Source of the DNA: Alphaproteobacteria bacterium
GTDB taxonomy: Bacteria; Pseudomonadota; Alphaproteobacteria; UBA8366; GCA-2717185
Reading direction: 5' to 3'
NCBI GenBank assembly: GCA_012103325.1
Contig: WLWY01000005.1
Location: forward strand, 124,001 to 188,000
Length of the DNA stretch: 64,000 bases
In this document: in pieces, positions 9,127 through 18,054 of the stretch
How the letters are laid out: each line of letters begins with the position of its first letter
Numbering within the stretch: position 1 is the first letter of the stretch
Notes under the pieces: model-generated
What the model was told of the DNA's origin: nothing
Databases searched by the model: none
The model's input: the letters and a program-made list of their open reading frames with translations, nothing else
Program-made: the position numbers and the translations under genes

Positions 9127-9741
9127 ATGGCAAAACCGAAAAGAAAACGAAAAAAATCCGCGTCTTCCTCTGAAGTTAAAACATCGAAGCGTGGTGGCTT
9201 TCCGACGAAATACGTCATCTATGGGCTCGCCGTTCTGGCCCTCGCCGGCGCGGTATACGGCTTTTTCAGCGGCCAAGAGCAAGCCAGCGCCTTCGCCGCC
9301 CTTGCTGAGGAGGGACGCGCAACGCTGACAAAGGTGAAAACGCACAACAACGAAGGCCGTAACCATGTGCCGCCGGGAACGCGGATCAGCTACGGTACGA
9401 ATCCACCGACCTCCGGTTCGCATTTCCCGACATGGGTCGATCCCGGATTCTATGAAACCGCTAAGGGGCGCAGCAACCTGGTTCACTCTCTCGAGCACGG
9501 GATGATTGTTTTTCATTACGATGCACCCGGCGCCGAAGTGCTTGAAACGCTTCGGGATTGGACAGGGCTGTTCAACGGGCCGTGGAGCGGTATCGTCGCG
9601 GTAAAACGAGCTGGTCTGGGGGAGAAACTGATATTTACGGCATGGCGCCGTACCCTGCGGCTAGACCGCTTTGACGCGAAAGCGGCGGCAGCCTTCATCG
9701 ATGCGTATCGAGGGCGGGGCCCCGAAAATCCCGTTCGTTGA
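9127..9741 (+). CDS. DUF3105 membrane-anchored protein
   Basis: 204 residues with a very basic cytoplasmic start (KPKRKRKKSASS), one membrane segment (YVIYGLAVLALAGAVYGFF, about residues 35-53) and a periplasmic domain. The domain holds the DUF3105 hallmarks: NPPTSGSHFPTW near residue 97 and LVHSLEHGMIVFHY near residue 118. The conserved His residues suggest a metal or catalytic site, but the function of the family is unknown to me. Topology would be N-in, with the domain outside. It precedes the M23 peptidase and bactofilin genes on the same strand, which hints at the cell envelope. Confidence 0.8.
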   Translation: MAKPKRKRKKSASSSEVKTSKRGGFPTKYVIYGLAVLALAGAVYGFFSGQEQASAFAALAEEGRATLTKVKTHNNEGRNHVPPGTRISYGTNPPTSGSHFPTWVDPGFYETAKGRSNLVHSLEHGMIVFHYDAPGAEVLETLRDWTGLFNGPWSGIVAVKRAGLGEKLIFTAWRRTLRLDRFDAKAAAAFIDAYRGRGPENPVR

Positions 9742-9840
9742 TTTCTCAGTCGAAAAGACAAAAATATAGCGATTCCGACTCCGGTTTCCGCGCAGTTCTG
9801 ATATAGTCCCGTTACCAGGGGATAAGGGGCTATCAGAAGC

Positions 9841-11604
9841 GTGCCGGAACAGAAATCAGCGTCGGATCGATCGCAATCAAGAGCCGCACGGATTCTGGCG
9901 CACGCCTTCCGGGAGCGGGAACTGCTGCTACGATCAGGTGGGCAGGTTCGCTTTCTTCGGCTGACGCGGCCGCTGCAAATCGGTCTGGTTTCCGTTGCAG
10001 CGGCGTTCCTGCTGTGGGCCTCCGCGGCGACGGTTGTGTCGTGGCTCGAATATGACCGAATCGCCATAGGCGATGCGCGTTTGAAGGACGCCCGCGTTGC
10101 CTATAAAGATCTGTTGGAAGAGATTGCGATCTATCAGCGCAAGGTCGCGGAAGTCACCAGTAAGCTGAAACAGAATCAGGCTGAACTGATCGGGCGGTTT
10201 GCCCGCGCGGATGCGCTGGAGCGCGATGACAGTATCGACGGGTCGCCCGACGCCAATGCAAGCAAGCGGCTTGCGGCAATCACCGAGTCGCGCGATGCGA
10301 TGCGGCAGCATTTGCGGCAACTCGATGTAGAATTGCGCGAGATGACCGATCTGGACGATGTGCTTGCCGCGTCGCTCAACTCGATTCAGCATGATCTGAT
10401 CACCGCTGTTGCGGAGCGCAAAAAGGTCTATCAAGCCCGCGCCAATCTCAAGAAACAAGTCTGGGTGTTGCAGGGAAAACTGCAATCTTCACGTGGCTCT
10501 GTCGGTGGTCTTGAGACAAAAGTTGCGGAATTGGCCGGAGCCTTGAAAAGCACCCGGAACGAGATGGTGCGTGTCGAAGCGGTGCGCGACCGGTTTGCTG
10601 AGGGGCAGTCGAACTTGGAACGGCTCCTGGAAGAAGCCGCGTCGCGCGAAGCCGAACTGGCAACGAAGACGGCCGAATTGCGGGCCGACCTCGCCGTGGC
10701 GCAGGGAGATTACGATCGCGTGTCCAGCGAGCGGGCGGACCTCGAAGTGCAGACGGCTGCGTTGCAAGGGTCCCTGCGCGCGGAAGAGGATCGTGCGAAC
10801 CAACTGGAGGCCGACCTGCGGCGTTTCGCGTTGCATCTGGGGGAAGAGACAGGTGACCCCGAACCGCACAACCCGGCGAAAGAGTCCTTGAGCGAAAGAG
10901 TTGCCGTGTTGCTCGACCGACTTACCAAAATTCATCAGGCAAGATCCCGGGTTATTGCGAACCTGAGTACGCTGACTGTTGGCGATATCGAGGATGCCGA
11001 GCGGATCATCGGTATGACCGGACTGAACGTTAATAAATTACTGACGAAAGTCGGCACCCCTGAGGAGTTGGGGCAAGGCGGGCCTTTTGTCGCATTGGCC
11101 GGGGGTGTGGCGAACGACAGCCTTGCCGGTGCGGTACATGGCTTGGATAGCCGGCTGACCCGCCTCGAAACGCTTCGGGTCGCGTTGCAGGCCGTGCCGC
11201 TGGTTTCCCCGGTCGACACTTACCGCGTAGCCAGCCGGTTCGGGAAGCGTCGGGATCCGATTTCCAAGAAATGGGCGATCCACTCCGGTGTCGACCTGTC
11301 AAGTCGCAGGAAGACGAAGGTATATGCGTCCGCGCCCGGCATTGTAACGAAAGCCGGCTATAAGGGACGCTACGGGCGCATGATCGAAATCGATCATGGA
11401 TTTGGCATCCGTACACGGTACGGACACTTGCACAAGATCTTGGTCAAGAAAGGTCAAGAAGTCCGGCACCGCGATAAGATTGGCCTTTTGGGCAGCAGTG
11501 GGCGGAGCACAGGACCGCATTTGCATTACGAAATTTTATACGGCAACATCGCTATGGACCCGATAAAATTTATTCAGGCAGGGAAACATGTTTTCAAAGA
11601 GTAA
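9841..11604 (+). CDS. Membrane-anchored coiled-coil M23 (LytM) peptidase
   Basis: Probable peptidoglycan endopeptidase or an endopeptidase-type amidase activator. The 587-residue protein has a membrane segment at about residues 42-66, then roughly 250 residues of predicted coiled coil rich in Glu, Leu, Ala and Arg. A C-terminal M23 domain begins near residue 480 (HSGVD) and contains the second zinc motif HLHYE near residue 560, so both metal-binding motifs of active M23 enzymes are present. Start is GTG. The bactofilin gene overlaps its 3' end by 17 bases, a pairing seen in other bacteria where bactofilins localise M23 enzymes for cell-shape control. Confidence 0.9.
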   Translation: MPEQKSASDRSQSRAARILAHAFRERELLLRSGGQVRFLRLTRPLQIGLVSVAAAFLLWASAATVVSWLEYDRIAIGDARLKDARVAYKDLLEEIAIYQRKVAEVTSKLKQNQAELIGRFARADALERDDSIDGSPDANASKRLAAITESRDAMRQHLRQLDVELREMTDLDDVLAASLNSIQHDLITAVAERKKVYQARANLKKQVWVLQGKLQSSRGSVGGLETKVAELAGALKSTRNEMVRVEAVRDRFAEGQSNLERLLEEAASREAELATKTAELRADLAVAQGDYDRVSSERADLEVQTAALQGSLRAEEDRANQLEADLRRFALHLGEETGDPEPHNPAKESLSERVAVLLDRLTKIHQARSRVIANLSTLTVGDIEDAERIIGMTGLNVNKLLTKVGTPEELGQGGPFVALAGGVANDSLAGAVHGLDSRLTRLETLRVALQAVPLVSPVDTYRVASRFGKRRDPISKKWAIHSGVDLSSRRKTKVYASAPGIVTKAGYKGRYGRMIEIDHGFGIRTRYGHLHKILVKKGQEVRHRDKIGLLGSSGRSTGPHLHYEILYGNIAMDPIKFIQAGKHVFKE

Positions 11605-12040
11605 GCGAGAAAACGCTGGCAGTAATTTGGAAATAAAAGAAAAAAACTACCCGCCATCAATTCTCAGTAAGAACCTTCATATTACTGGCAATCTTGAGAC
11701 CGAAGGCGATATCCAAATCGAGGGTGTGATTGACGGCGATGTAAAATCCCAGCTTGTGACCGTGGGCGCTGCGGCCGTGGTTAATGGGGCGATCACCGGA
11801 GATACGGTCCGAGTAGATGGAACGGTCAACGGGCAAATCAATGCGCGATCGGTTCAACTGGGCAAATCCGCCAAAGTAACCGGCGACATCGTGCATGAAA
11901 GTCTGGCGGTCGAGGCGGGCGCGTTCGTGCATGGCATGTGCCGTAACGTGGAGCAGGACCGGCAGAGGCCGGACCTCTTCGCTGCGAAACCAAGTCTCGT
12001 GGTCGCCGGTGGAGATGAAGAAAGCGTCGTCGCTCAGTAA
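11588..12040 (+). CDS. Bactofilin (polymer-forming cytoskeletal protein)
   Basis: 150 residues with the central beta-helical bactofilin domain (about residues 27-115), visible as repeated short strands: NLETEGDIQIEGVIDGDV, then INARSVQLGKSAKVTGDI. The flanking tails are disordered and charged, as usual for the family. The ATG lies inside the end of the M23 gene in another frame, implying translational coupling. Bactofilins form filaments on the membrane and often scaffold envelope enzymes. The stop overlaps the convergent LLM oxidoreductase stop by seven bases. Confidence 0.9.
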   Translation: MFSKSKRENAGSNLEIKEKNYPPSILSKNLHITGNLETEGDIQIEGVIDGDVKSQLVTVGAAAVVNGAITGDTVRVDGTVNGQINARSVQLGKSAKVTGDIVHESLAVEAGAFVHGMCRNVEQDRQRPDLFAAKPSLVVAGGDEESVVAQ

Positions 12041-12903
12041 TTTTCACTGCGTTCCTTGAAGGCGCGCAACGCGTCGATCTGATCGGCGACAGTTTCGATA
12101 TCCGTACCCGAGGTATAAAGCGTCACATCCGTGGCGCCGATGTCGCGCCAGGCATTAGCGGCACGGGCCCAGGAATCGGGATCGCGCCGCGTGGTTCTGA
12201 TCCAGCATTCAATGCCGAAACCGTCGGGGTCCCGGCCCGCTGCCTCAAGATAGCCGCATAAGGCGGTGAGGCGTGAGACGGCGTCCACATCCGGCTTGCC
12301 CAGTGGAATCCAGCCAGCGCCGTAGCGCACTGCCCGTCGCAAAGTTGCGTCCGCCGAGCCGCCAAACCAGATCGGGATAGGTTGTTGTATTGGTCGAGGA
12401 TTCAATCCTATTCCATTGAAGTTATGAAATTTTCCATTGTAGTTAACAACGTCATTTGTCCAAAGGCGTTGCATGGCTTCGAGCTGTTCGGTTTGGTGCG
12501 AGCCTCTGGTTTTCCAATCCTCATTTAGCGCTTCGTATTCTACCGAATTCCACCCGACCCCGACCCCAAGGTCGAACCGGCCGCCGGAAAGAACGTCGAC
12601 TTCGGCTGCTTGTTTGGCGACAAGCGCGGTCTGCCGTTGCGGCAAAATCAGAACCGCACTGCGCAGCCGAACCCGTTCGGTAATGGCAGCCAGATAGCCG
12701 AGCGTTACGAAGGTCTCATGAAAGGCATCCGAAATATCATAAGGGCCTTCGAAATCGGGCCGGCTCTGCCGGTCGACACCGAGCACATGATCGGGCACGT
12801 CTATATAGTCGTAGCCGAGTTCCTCGACGGCCATCGCCCAATCGCGGATTGCACGCGGGTCTTTGGAAAACGCGCGGGTTGGTAGGAATGCGCCCAAAGG
12901 CAT
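12034..12903 (-). CDS. LLM-class (luciferase-like) flavin oxidoreductase
   Basis: 289-residue TIM-barrel enzyme of the bacterial luciferase/F420-FMN superfamily. Support comes from GAFLPTRAFSKDPRAI at the start, DYIDVPDHVLG near residue 35, the substrate-side segment RFDLGVGVGWNSVEYEALN, and PIWFGGSADATLRR near residue 175. Members may use FMNH2 or F420; the sequence alone does not settle this. It is the last gene of a minus-strand run with a 4-bp gap from the alpha/beta hydrolase, suggesting a shared small-molecule catabolic role. Confidence 0.88.
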   Translation of the reverse strand: MPLGAFLPTRAFSKDPRAIRDWAMAVEELGYDYIDVPDHVLGVDRQSRPDFEGPYDISDAFHETFVTLGYLAAITERVRLRSAVLILPQRQTALVAKQAAEVDVLSGGRFDLGVGVGWNSVEYEALNEDWKTRGSHQTEQLEAMQRLWTNDVVNYNGKFHNFNGIGLNPRPIQQPIPIWFGGSADATLRRAVRYGAGWIPLGKPDVDAVSRLTALCGYLEAAGRDPDGFGIECWIRTTRRDPDSWARAANAWRDIGATDVTLYTSGTDIETVADQIDALRAFKERSENY

Positions 12904-12907
12904 GGTG

Positions 12908-13777
12908 CTACCTCTCGTTTTTCTGGTGGGAAAGTCCCGCGATGAAGGTGTCGATCGGTTCTCGAACCGAGGGTTCGCTCAACGTCGGGACGTGCCCTGC
13001 TCCGGGGACGGTGATTTGCACCAAGTCGGCGCGCGCCATCGCCATTTTGTCAAACGTCGCGGCCGTCAGGACATCGGACAGCGCACCGCGGATTGCCAGT
13101 ATCGGGATATTGCCAAGGCTATGGAACAGGGGCCAAAGATCCGGAACAGGCGGCCCGTCGCGCAACATGTCGACAAGTTTCACGTCCCAGTCGAAATGCA
13201 GCATGCCGTCCGCGCCTTCGCGCCAGGTGGCTTGCGCCGCTTCGAGCCACGCTTCCTCGGTATCAAGCGACAGATGCGGAAACATACGCCGCAAATCTTG
13301 TACGGCGCTATCCCAGTCGGAGTGCGGGCGGTCCACGCCGACATAATCGAGAATCCGGCTCAAACCGTCGCCGCCAATATCTGGCCCAACATCGTTCAAT
13401 ACGACGCCGGCCAACATGCTTGGCATTGCGGCGCCCATGGCCATTGCGAGAAGGCCACCCAATGAGGTGCCAATAATGATTGCGGGCCCGACATTCGCGG
13501 CAGCGAAAAGATGGCGAATATCGTTCAGATAGGTCGCAGGCTGATAATGTTGCGGATTGGGGTCATACGCCGATCGGCCGCGACCGCGATAGTCCGGGCA
13601 GATCACCCGCCGTCCTGTATGCAGGCGCATCGCGACGCTGTGAAAATCCTTTGAGTTCCGTGTCAGGCCGCCGAGGCACAGCACCGGCGTTTCCGGTGCG
13701 TCGCGGTCTCCGTATTCCCGGTAGTAAAGCGATAGGCCGTCCTGAGCCGTGTAGTGCTGTTCGCGAAACTCAGGCAT
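12908..13777 (-). CDS. Alpha/beta hydrolase
   Basis: 289 residues with the canonical fold markers: oxyanion region LCLGGLTRNSKDF near residue 33, nucleophile elbow GTSLGGLLAM near residue 104, and a late histidine in GAGHVPTLSEP near residue 265. It resembles the group of hydrolases represented by the broken gene at 42.0 kb, which has the same HGLTRN and GTSMGGL arrangement, so the two are probably paralogues. It sits directly upstream of the LLM oxidoreductase. Substrate unknown. Confidence 0.88.
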   Translation of the reverse strand: MPEFREQHYTAQDGLSLYYREYGDRDAPETPVLCLGGLTRNSKDFHSVAMRLHTGRRVICPDYRGRGRSAYDPNPQHYQPATYLNDIRHLFAAANVGPAIIIGTSLGGLLAMAMGAAMPSMLAGVVLNDVGPDIGGDGLSRILDYVGVDRPHSDWDSAVQDLRRMFPHLSLDTEEAWLEAAQATWREGADGMLHFDWDVKLVDMLRDGPPVPDLWPLFHSLGNIPILAIRGALSDVLTAATFDKMAMARADLVQITVPGAGHVPTLSEPSVREPIDTFIAGLSHQKNER

Positions 13778-13820
13778 TTGTGCTCATTCGCTTCGTCCCG
13801 GCCCGCATGCCTTTCAGTGT

Positions 13821-14510
13821 TCAGCCGCAGACCAACGCGGGCAATGGCTCGAGCGACGTAATTTCCGCCTTTGGTGTGCCGGGCAGACGTTCGCGCGGTT
13901 GTCCGAAACGGTTGACCCAGGCGACCTGGAACCCGAAATGAGCCGCGCCGGCGGCATCCCAGGCGTTGGATGACATGAAACAGATCCGCCCGGCCTCAAG
14001 GCCGAGACGGTCCACGGCAAGCTGATAGGTCTTCGGCGATACTTTGAAGACACCGACATCCTCGATGGACAGGACTGCGTCGAGCAATTCCGCGATACCG
14101 GCGTTGGAGACGGCGGCATCCAGCATCATCGGCAACCCGTTTGACAGGATCGCAGTTTTCATCCCCGCCTCCCTGAGCGCCGCAAGCACGGCGGGCACTT
14201 CCGGATAGGCGTCGAGGGTGAGGTAAAGCGACATAAGCTTTTCGCGCAGCGCATCGCCGCTCAAGCCCGTTGCGGCCATGGCGTAGTCCAGTGCGTCGCC
14301 GGTAATATGCCAGAAATCCGTGTGCGCCCCCATGAGAGACCGCAACCACGTGTATTCCAGCTGTTTTTGCCGCCATAGAGCCGACAGCGCATCGGCTTGG
14401 TCGCCCAGGTCGTCACGGCACTGGGCCGCAGCGGAGTGAACATCGAATAGCGTACCGTAGGCATCGAAGACGCATGCGCCCACATTCTCCAAAACGTCCT
14501 GCCCTGCCAT
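13821..14510 (-). CDS. Haloacid dehalogenase, type II
   Basis: 229-residue HAD-superfamily enzyme of the L-2-haloacid dehalogenase subgroup. It has the nucleophile motif FDAYGTLFDVHSA near residue 14, motif II SNG in TAILSNGLPMM near residue 120, the Lys of FKVSPKTYQLAV near residue 154, and MSSNAWDAAGA near residue 178. The SSNxWDxxGA signature is characteristic of true dehalogenases rather than general phosphatases. The typical product would be a D-2-hydroxyacid from an L-2-haloacid. It lies between the lytic transglycosylase and the hydrolase genes. Confidence 0.9.
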   Translation of the reverse strand: MAGQDVLENVGACVFDAYGTLFDVHSAAAQCRDDLGDQADALSALWRQKQLEYTWLRSLMGAHTDFWHITGDALDYAMAATGLSGDALREKLMSLYLTLDAYPEVPAVLAALREAGMKTAILSNGLPMMLDAAVSNAGIAELLDAVLSIEDVGVFKVSPKTYQLAVDRLGLEAGRICFMSSNAWDAAGAAHFGFQVAWVNRFGQPRERLPGTPKAEITSLEPLPALVCG

Positions 14511-14533
14511 GAATACTGTCCTTTATGGATTTG

Positions 14534-16564
14534 CTATGGGTAATCGACCGTATCGGAACCGATCATCGCGTCAATGATCATGCTTGGCAAAAAGCTATCC
14601 TCGAAGCGATAGCCGTAGATGGTCAGGTTTTCCAGCACCCGCTGAACGTAGTTCCGCGTCTCGGGAATAGGAATAGCTTCGATCCAATCGATCGCTTCCA
14701 GTGTCGAGAAGTCTCGCGGATCGCCGTTCATGCGCAGCCAGCGGTTCACATTGCCCGGCCCTGCGTTATAGGCGGCGAGCGTTAAGATCAGCGAACTGTC
14801 ATAGTAGTCGTGCAATTGGCGCAGATACGCACTTCCCAGGCTCAGATTGTGGAGTGGATCGCTGATAAGGCGCTGCTTCGTGTGCCGGAGCTTCAACTGC
14901 CGGGCCACGAGCTTCGCTGTGGCAGGCATCAGCTGCATCAGGCCGCGGGCCCCGGCACTGCTGATTGCCCTTGGATTGAAGAGGCTTTCTTGCCGAATGA
15001 CGGCATGGACGAGGGCAGGGCCGACAGAGAAATTTTTGTTTACGGTTAGCTTTGGATATCCGGCCTCAGTCAGCGCGATGCCGTTTCGGATGGCAGCCTT
15101 GGCGACCTTGATCGCGAGATCGTTCCGGCCGGACTCGACAGCGAGCCTCGCAATCAACGCCCATTCGGCTGGGCTCTCGGCAGCCTTCGAAAGGCCCGAG
15201 ATGAAATCGCCCAGCAGTTTGTCCTCGCCAAGCGTGGCCAAAATCCGAACCAGGCGAACCATCTCCCGCTTCTCAAACGCGCGCGTTTCCGCCGGGCTCG
15301 GCGTCGGCTCCTGTGGCGGCGCCTTGACTCGGTTCTGCCGCAGCCGGTCTATCGCGAGCTGACCATAGAAGGTGGTGGCATATTGCGCTGCGTTTCGATA
15401 CCAAATCGCCGCCTTGGCGCTGCGGTTCTCGACATCGGCGATGTTCGCTTCGATTGCCCGTCCCGTCCAGTAAGCACCGCGGGCACGGCTGACCGGGTAC
15501 TGAACCTTGCCGTAGAGTCTTTTGAAGTGCTGCTGCGCGACATCGTAATCGCCAAGGAACCTGAGGGCGATCCAGCCGGCGAGCCATTCGGCTTCGGCAT
15601 GGGGCGCGCCGTCTGTCTGCCGGTGATCGTTGACGAGCCGGTAGGCTTGCGTGATATCGCCGTCGCGCAAGGCGCGGCGCGCTAGAATGGCGCGCTCGAG
15701 CCACCATTTGCCGGGCCTTTCTAACTGCGCCGGAGGGTTGAGCAGCAACTCGACGGCGCTGTCCGAAAACCCCTTACGCCGCCGCCAGCGCAGCCGCTCA
15801 TAGACGAGGCCCGGATGATCGCGCAGCGATTCGGGCACGCGGGCAATCGCGCCGTCGACGCCGCCGGTACGGCGCATGAGCGCGAGACGCGCCAGCGCAA
15901 GGTGCTGATGATCGCGGCCGACCCGACGCATTTGCCGGCGGGCGGAAGAGACCTGCTGATCCCAGATCAACCTGTCGAGACGGGCAATGTTATCCTCGGT
16001 GCGCAGCAGCTTACGGAATTGTCGTCTGAAGTTGCGCTCCTCCGCCCGGTTCATGCGAAGTTCCCGCCACGTCTCTCGCACAAAGGCGATTGCTTCGGCT
16101 TTACGTCCCTTGGCGATCAGGGCGCTGGCGTAACGCGCAGAACCTGCGGTCGTTAGGGGTGGATTCTTTTCGAACCAGGCAATAGCGGCATCATCGGATA
16201 AGACGTTGCGCATCGTTAGTTCGGCGTTACGGCGCAGATCGAACTGGTGCGGCCAGGCAGCGTTGGCGCGCAGAAACCTGTCGATGGCAGTAAAATCCGC
16301 GCCGGAGTTAACTGTCTTGTAGCGAAGCCAAGCCAACGCCTTGGCGGGAAGGGGATTCTTGGCCCGCGCGGCTCTCCGTTCTGCCTCGCTCCATTTACCG
16401 GAATGTGCCGCCTTGAACGCAGCCCGGTAGTGCGCCGCATCTGTTTTTGTCAGTGTATCGCCGAGGGCCGCCGACGGCGAATTCGAGATCAAAGCCGCAA
16501 TGACGGCGCAAAACAACAGCGCCGACTTTACCAAAGCCTTGTATTTCTGAGAAAAATACTGCAT
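14534..16564 (-). CDS. Soluble-type lytic murein transglycosylase
   Basis: Periplasmic enzyme that cleaves peptidoglycan glycan strands to 1,6-anhydro ends. The 676-residue product starts with a signal peptide (ALLFCAVIAALISNSPSAAL, about residues 15-35), followed by a long helical superhelix of repeat-like helices (residues 40-480). The C-terminal SLT domain has its catalytic Glu near residue 526 in AVIRQESLFNP, with SAGARGLMQLMP and AAYNAGPGNV following. Layout and length match the Slt70 type. It is divergent from dapA. Confidence 0.93.
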   Translation of the reverse strand: MQYFSQKYKALVKSALLFCAVIAALISNSPSAALGDTLTKTDAAHYRAAFKAAHSGKWSEAERRAARAKNPLPAKALAWLRYKTVNSGADFTAIDRFLRANAAWPHQFDLRRNAELTMRNVLSDDAAIAWFEKNPPLTTAGSARYASALIAKGRKAEAIAFVRETWRELRMNRAEERNFRRQFRKLLRTEDNIARLDRLIWDQQVSSARRQMRRVGRDHQHLALARLALMRRTGGVDGAIARVPESLRDHPGLVYERLRWRRRKGFSDSAVELLLNPPAQLERPGKWWLERAILARRALRDGDITQAYRLVNDHRQTDGAPHAEAEWLAGWIALRFLGDYDVAQQHFKRLYGKVQYPVSRARGAYWTGRAIEANIADVENRSAKAAIWYRNAAQYATTFYGQLAIDRLRQNRVKAPPQEPTPSPAETRAFEKREMVRLVRILATLGEDKLLGDFISGLSKAAESPAEWALIARLAVESGRNDLAIKVAKAAIRNGIALTEAGYPKLTVNKNFSVGPALVHAVIRQESLFNPRAISSAGARGLMQLMPATAKLVARQLKLRHTKQRLISDPLHNLSLGSAYLRQLHDYYDSSLILTLAAYNAGPGNVNRWLRMNGDPRDFSTLEAIDWIEAIPIPETRNYVQRVLENLTIYGYRFEDSFLPSMIIDAMIGSDTVDYP

Positions 16565-16700
16565 TTCCTGGGTAGGATTCTATGCGATTCTCGAAATGGG
16601 GCCAATAACGAGCACATCAAACCATTGTGTGCCTATTGTTGGCTTAACCCGGGAAGGTTAATTTTTAGTCGACGTCGCGGTGGCGGCAGGGAGAAACGAC
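16565..16700. promoter_or_regulatory. Divergent promoter region between slt and dapA
   Basis: 136 bases between two divergent start codons, so promoters for both genes should lie here. An inverted repeat, TTAACCCGGGAAGGTTAA, sits about 35 bases before the dapA start and could be an operator. It has ten bases between its TTAA halves, so it does not match the seven-base spacing of CtrA sites. No clear -35/-10 pair is seen. Confidence 0.35.
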
Positions 16701-17576
16701 ATGTTTAAGGGATCACTCGTTGCGTTGATTACGCCAATGGAGAATGGGGCAATCGATGAAGACGGATTTCAATCCTTTGTAGACTGGCAGATCAATGAGG
16801 GGACGCACGGGCTTGTCCCGACCGGGACGACGGGCGAGTCGCCGACGCTTGATCATAAGGAACACAAACGTGTCGTTGAGCTTTGCATCGAGGCAACGAA
16901 AGGTCGGGTGCCGATTATCGCCGGGACTGGTTCGAACTCGACCGCAGAAGCGATCGAATTGACTCAACATGCCAAAGATGCCGGAGCGGATGCGGCGCTT
17001 GTCGTGACGCCGTACTATAACAAGCCGACCCAGGAAGGCTTGTACATGCATTACAAGATGATCGTGGATGCGGTCGACCTGCCGGTCATTATCTACAACA
17101 TTCCCGGCCGGTCCGTGGTGGACATGTCTGTCGAAACCATGGCGCGGTTGGCCAAACTGCCGAACATTGTCGGCGTGAAGGACGCGACATGTGATCTGGC
17201 GCGGCCGCTTGCTTCGCGTCTCGCGATCAGCGAGGAATTTTGTCAGCTGTCCGGCGAGGACGCGACGATCGGTGCTTTTCTGGGACAGGGCGGTGATGGC
17301 TGCATTTCAGTGACCGCCAATGTGGCCCCGAAACTCTGTGCGACATTGCACACCGCCTGGCAGGATCGGGATCTAGACACATTCAGCTCGGCGCGCGATC
17401 GTCTTGGGCCGCTGCATGAAGCATTGTTCTGCGAGTCGAGTCCGGGACCGGTCAAATATGCGGCAAGCCTGCTTGGCAGGAGTTCGCCTGAATGCCGGCC
17501 GCCCTTGGCGCCGATTGCGGAAAGCAGCAAAACGGCCGTACGGGACGCGATGGTTTCGGCCGGATTGCTCAACTGA
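16701..17576 (+). CDS. dapA: 4-hydroxy-tetrahydrodipicolinate synthase
   Basis: Condenses pyruvate with aspartate semialdehyde in lysine and diaminopimelate synthesis. The 291-residue protein has GTTGESPTL near residue 43, the Tyr in VTPYYNKPTQEG near residue 107, the proton-shuttle region IIYNIPGRSVVDM near residue 135, and the Schiff-base Lys in NIVGVKDATCDL near residue 161. The ORF track starts at 16680; the ATG at 16701 preceded by GGGAGAAA gives the standard N-terminus MFKGSLVALITPM. smpB follows four bases after the stop, so the two are probably one transcript. Confidence 0.96.
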   Translation: MFKGSLVALITPMENGAIDEDGFQSFVDWQINEGTHGLVPTGTTGESPTLDHKEHKRVVELCIEATKGRVPIIAGTGSNSTAEAIELTQHAKDAGADAALVVTPYYNKPTQEGLYMHYKMIVDAVDLPVIIYNIPGRSVVDMSVETMARLAKLPNIVGVKDATCDLARPLASRLAISEEFCQLSGEDATIGAFLGQGGDGCISVTANVAPKLCATLHTAWQDRDLDTFSSARDRLGPLHEALFCESSPGPVKYAASLLGRSSPECRPPLAPIAESSKTAVRDAMVSAGLLN

Positions 17577-17580
17577 AGCA

Positions 17581-18054
17581 ATGGCTCGCAAGTCGTCGGA
17601 AAGCGGGACCGTCGCCCAGAATCGGCGGGCGCGATACGACTACTTTATTGATGAGAAGATAGAAGCCGGGATCGTCTTACAGGGGACCGAGGTCAAATCC
17701 CTGCGTCAGGGCCAGGCCAGTCTGTCGGAGGCTTGGGCGGGGCCACGCGAAGGCGATCTCTGGCTCAACAACTGCTATATTCCCGAATACAATAACAGCG
17801 CGCAGTTTGCTAATCATGAGGCACGGCGTCCCCGCAAACTACTGCTCCATAAACGAGAAATTCAGAAACTGACGGGCGCGGCGAACCGGCAAGGCGTCAC
17901 GATCGTGCCGATGTCGATCTATTTCAACGACCGAGGTATCGCAAAGGTGATGCTCGGATTGGCGCGCGGCAAGCGGCAGGTGGATAAACGGCAGACGACG
18001 AAAGATCGGGACTGGCAGCGGCAGAAGGCGCGTGTCATGCGCGAACGCGACTAG
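17581..18054 (+). CDS. smpB: SsrA-binding protein SmpB
   Basis: Binds tmRNA and delivers it to stalled ribosomes in trans-translation. The 157-residue product has the standard N-terminus (VAQNRRARYDYFI), the conserved GIVLQGTEVKSLRQGQASLSEA stretch near residue 30, and the basic C-terminal tail RQTTKDRDWQRQKARVMRERD that mimics the tRNA anticodon arm. The track start at 17404 lies in dapA in another frame; ATG 17581 is the family start. Its 3' end overlaps the convergent UDG gene by 20 bases. Confidence 0.96.
   Translation: MARKSSESGTVAQNRRARYDYFIDEKIEAGIVLQGTEVKSLRQGQASLSEAWAGPREGDLWLNNCYIPEYNNSAQFANHEARRPRKLLLHKREIQKLTGAANRQGVTIVPMSIYFNDRGIAKVMLGLARGKRQVDKRQTTKDRDWQRQKARVMRERD

Noticed and set aside
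16640-16662. TTAACCCGGGAAGGTTAA as a CtrA site before dapA
   Set aside because: The spacing between the TTAA halves is ten bases, not seven, and dapA is not a typical CtrA target.
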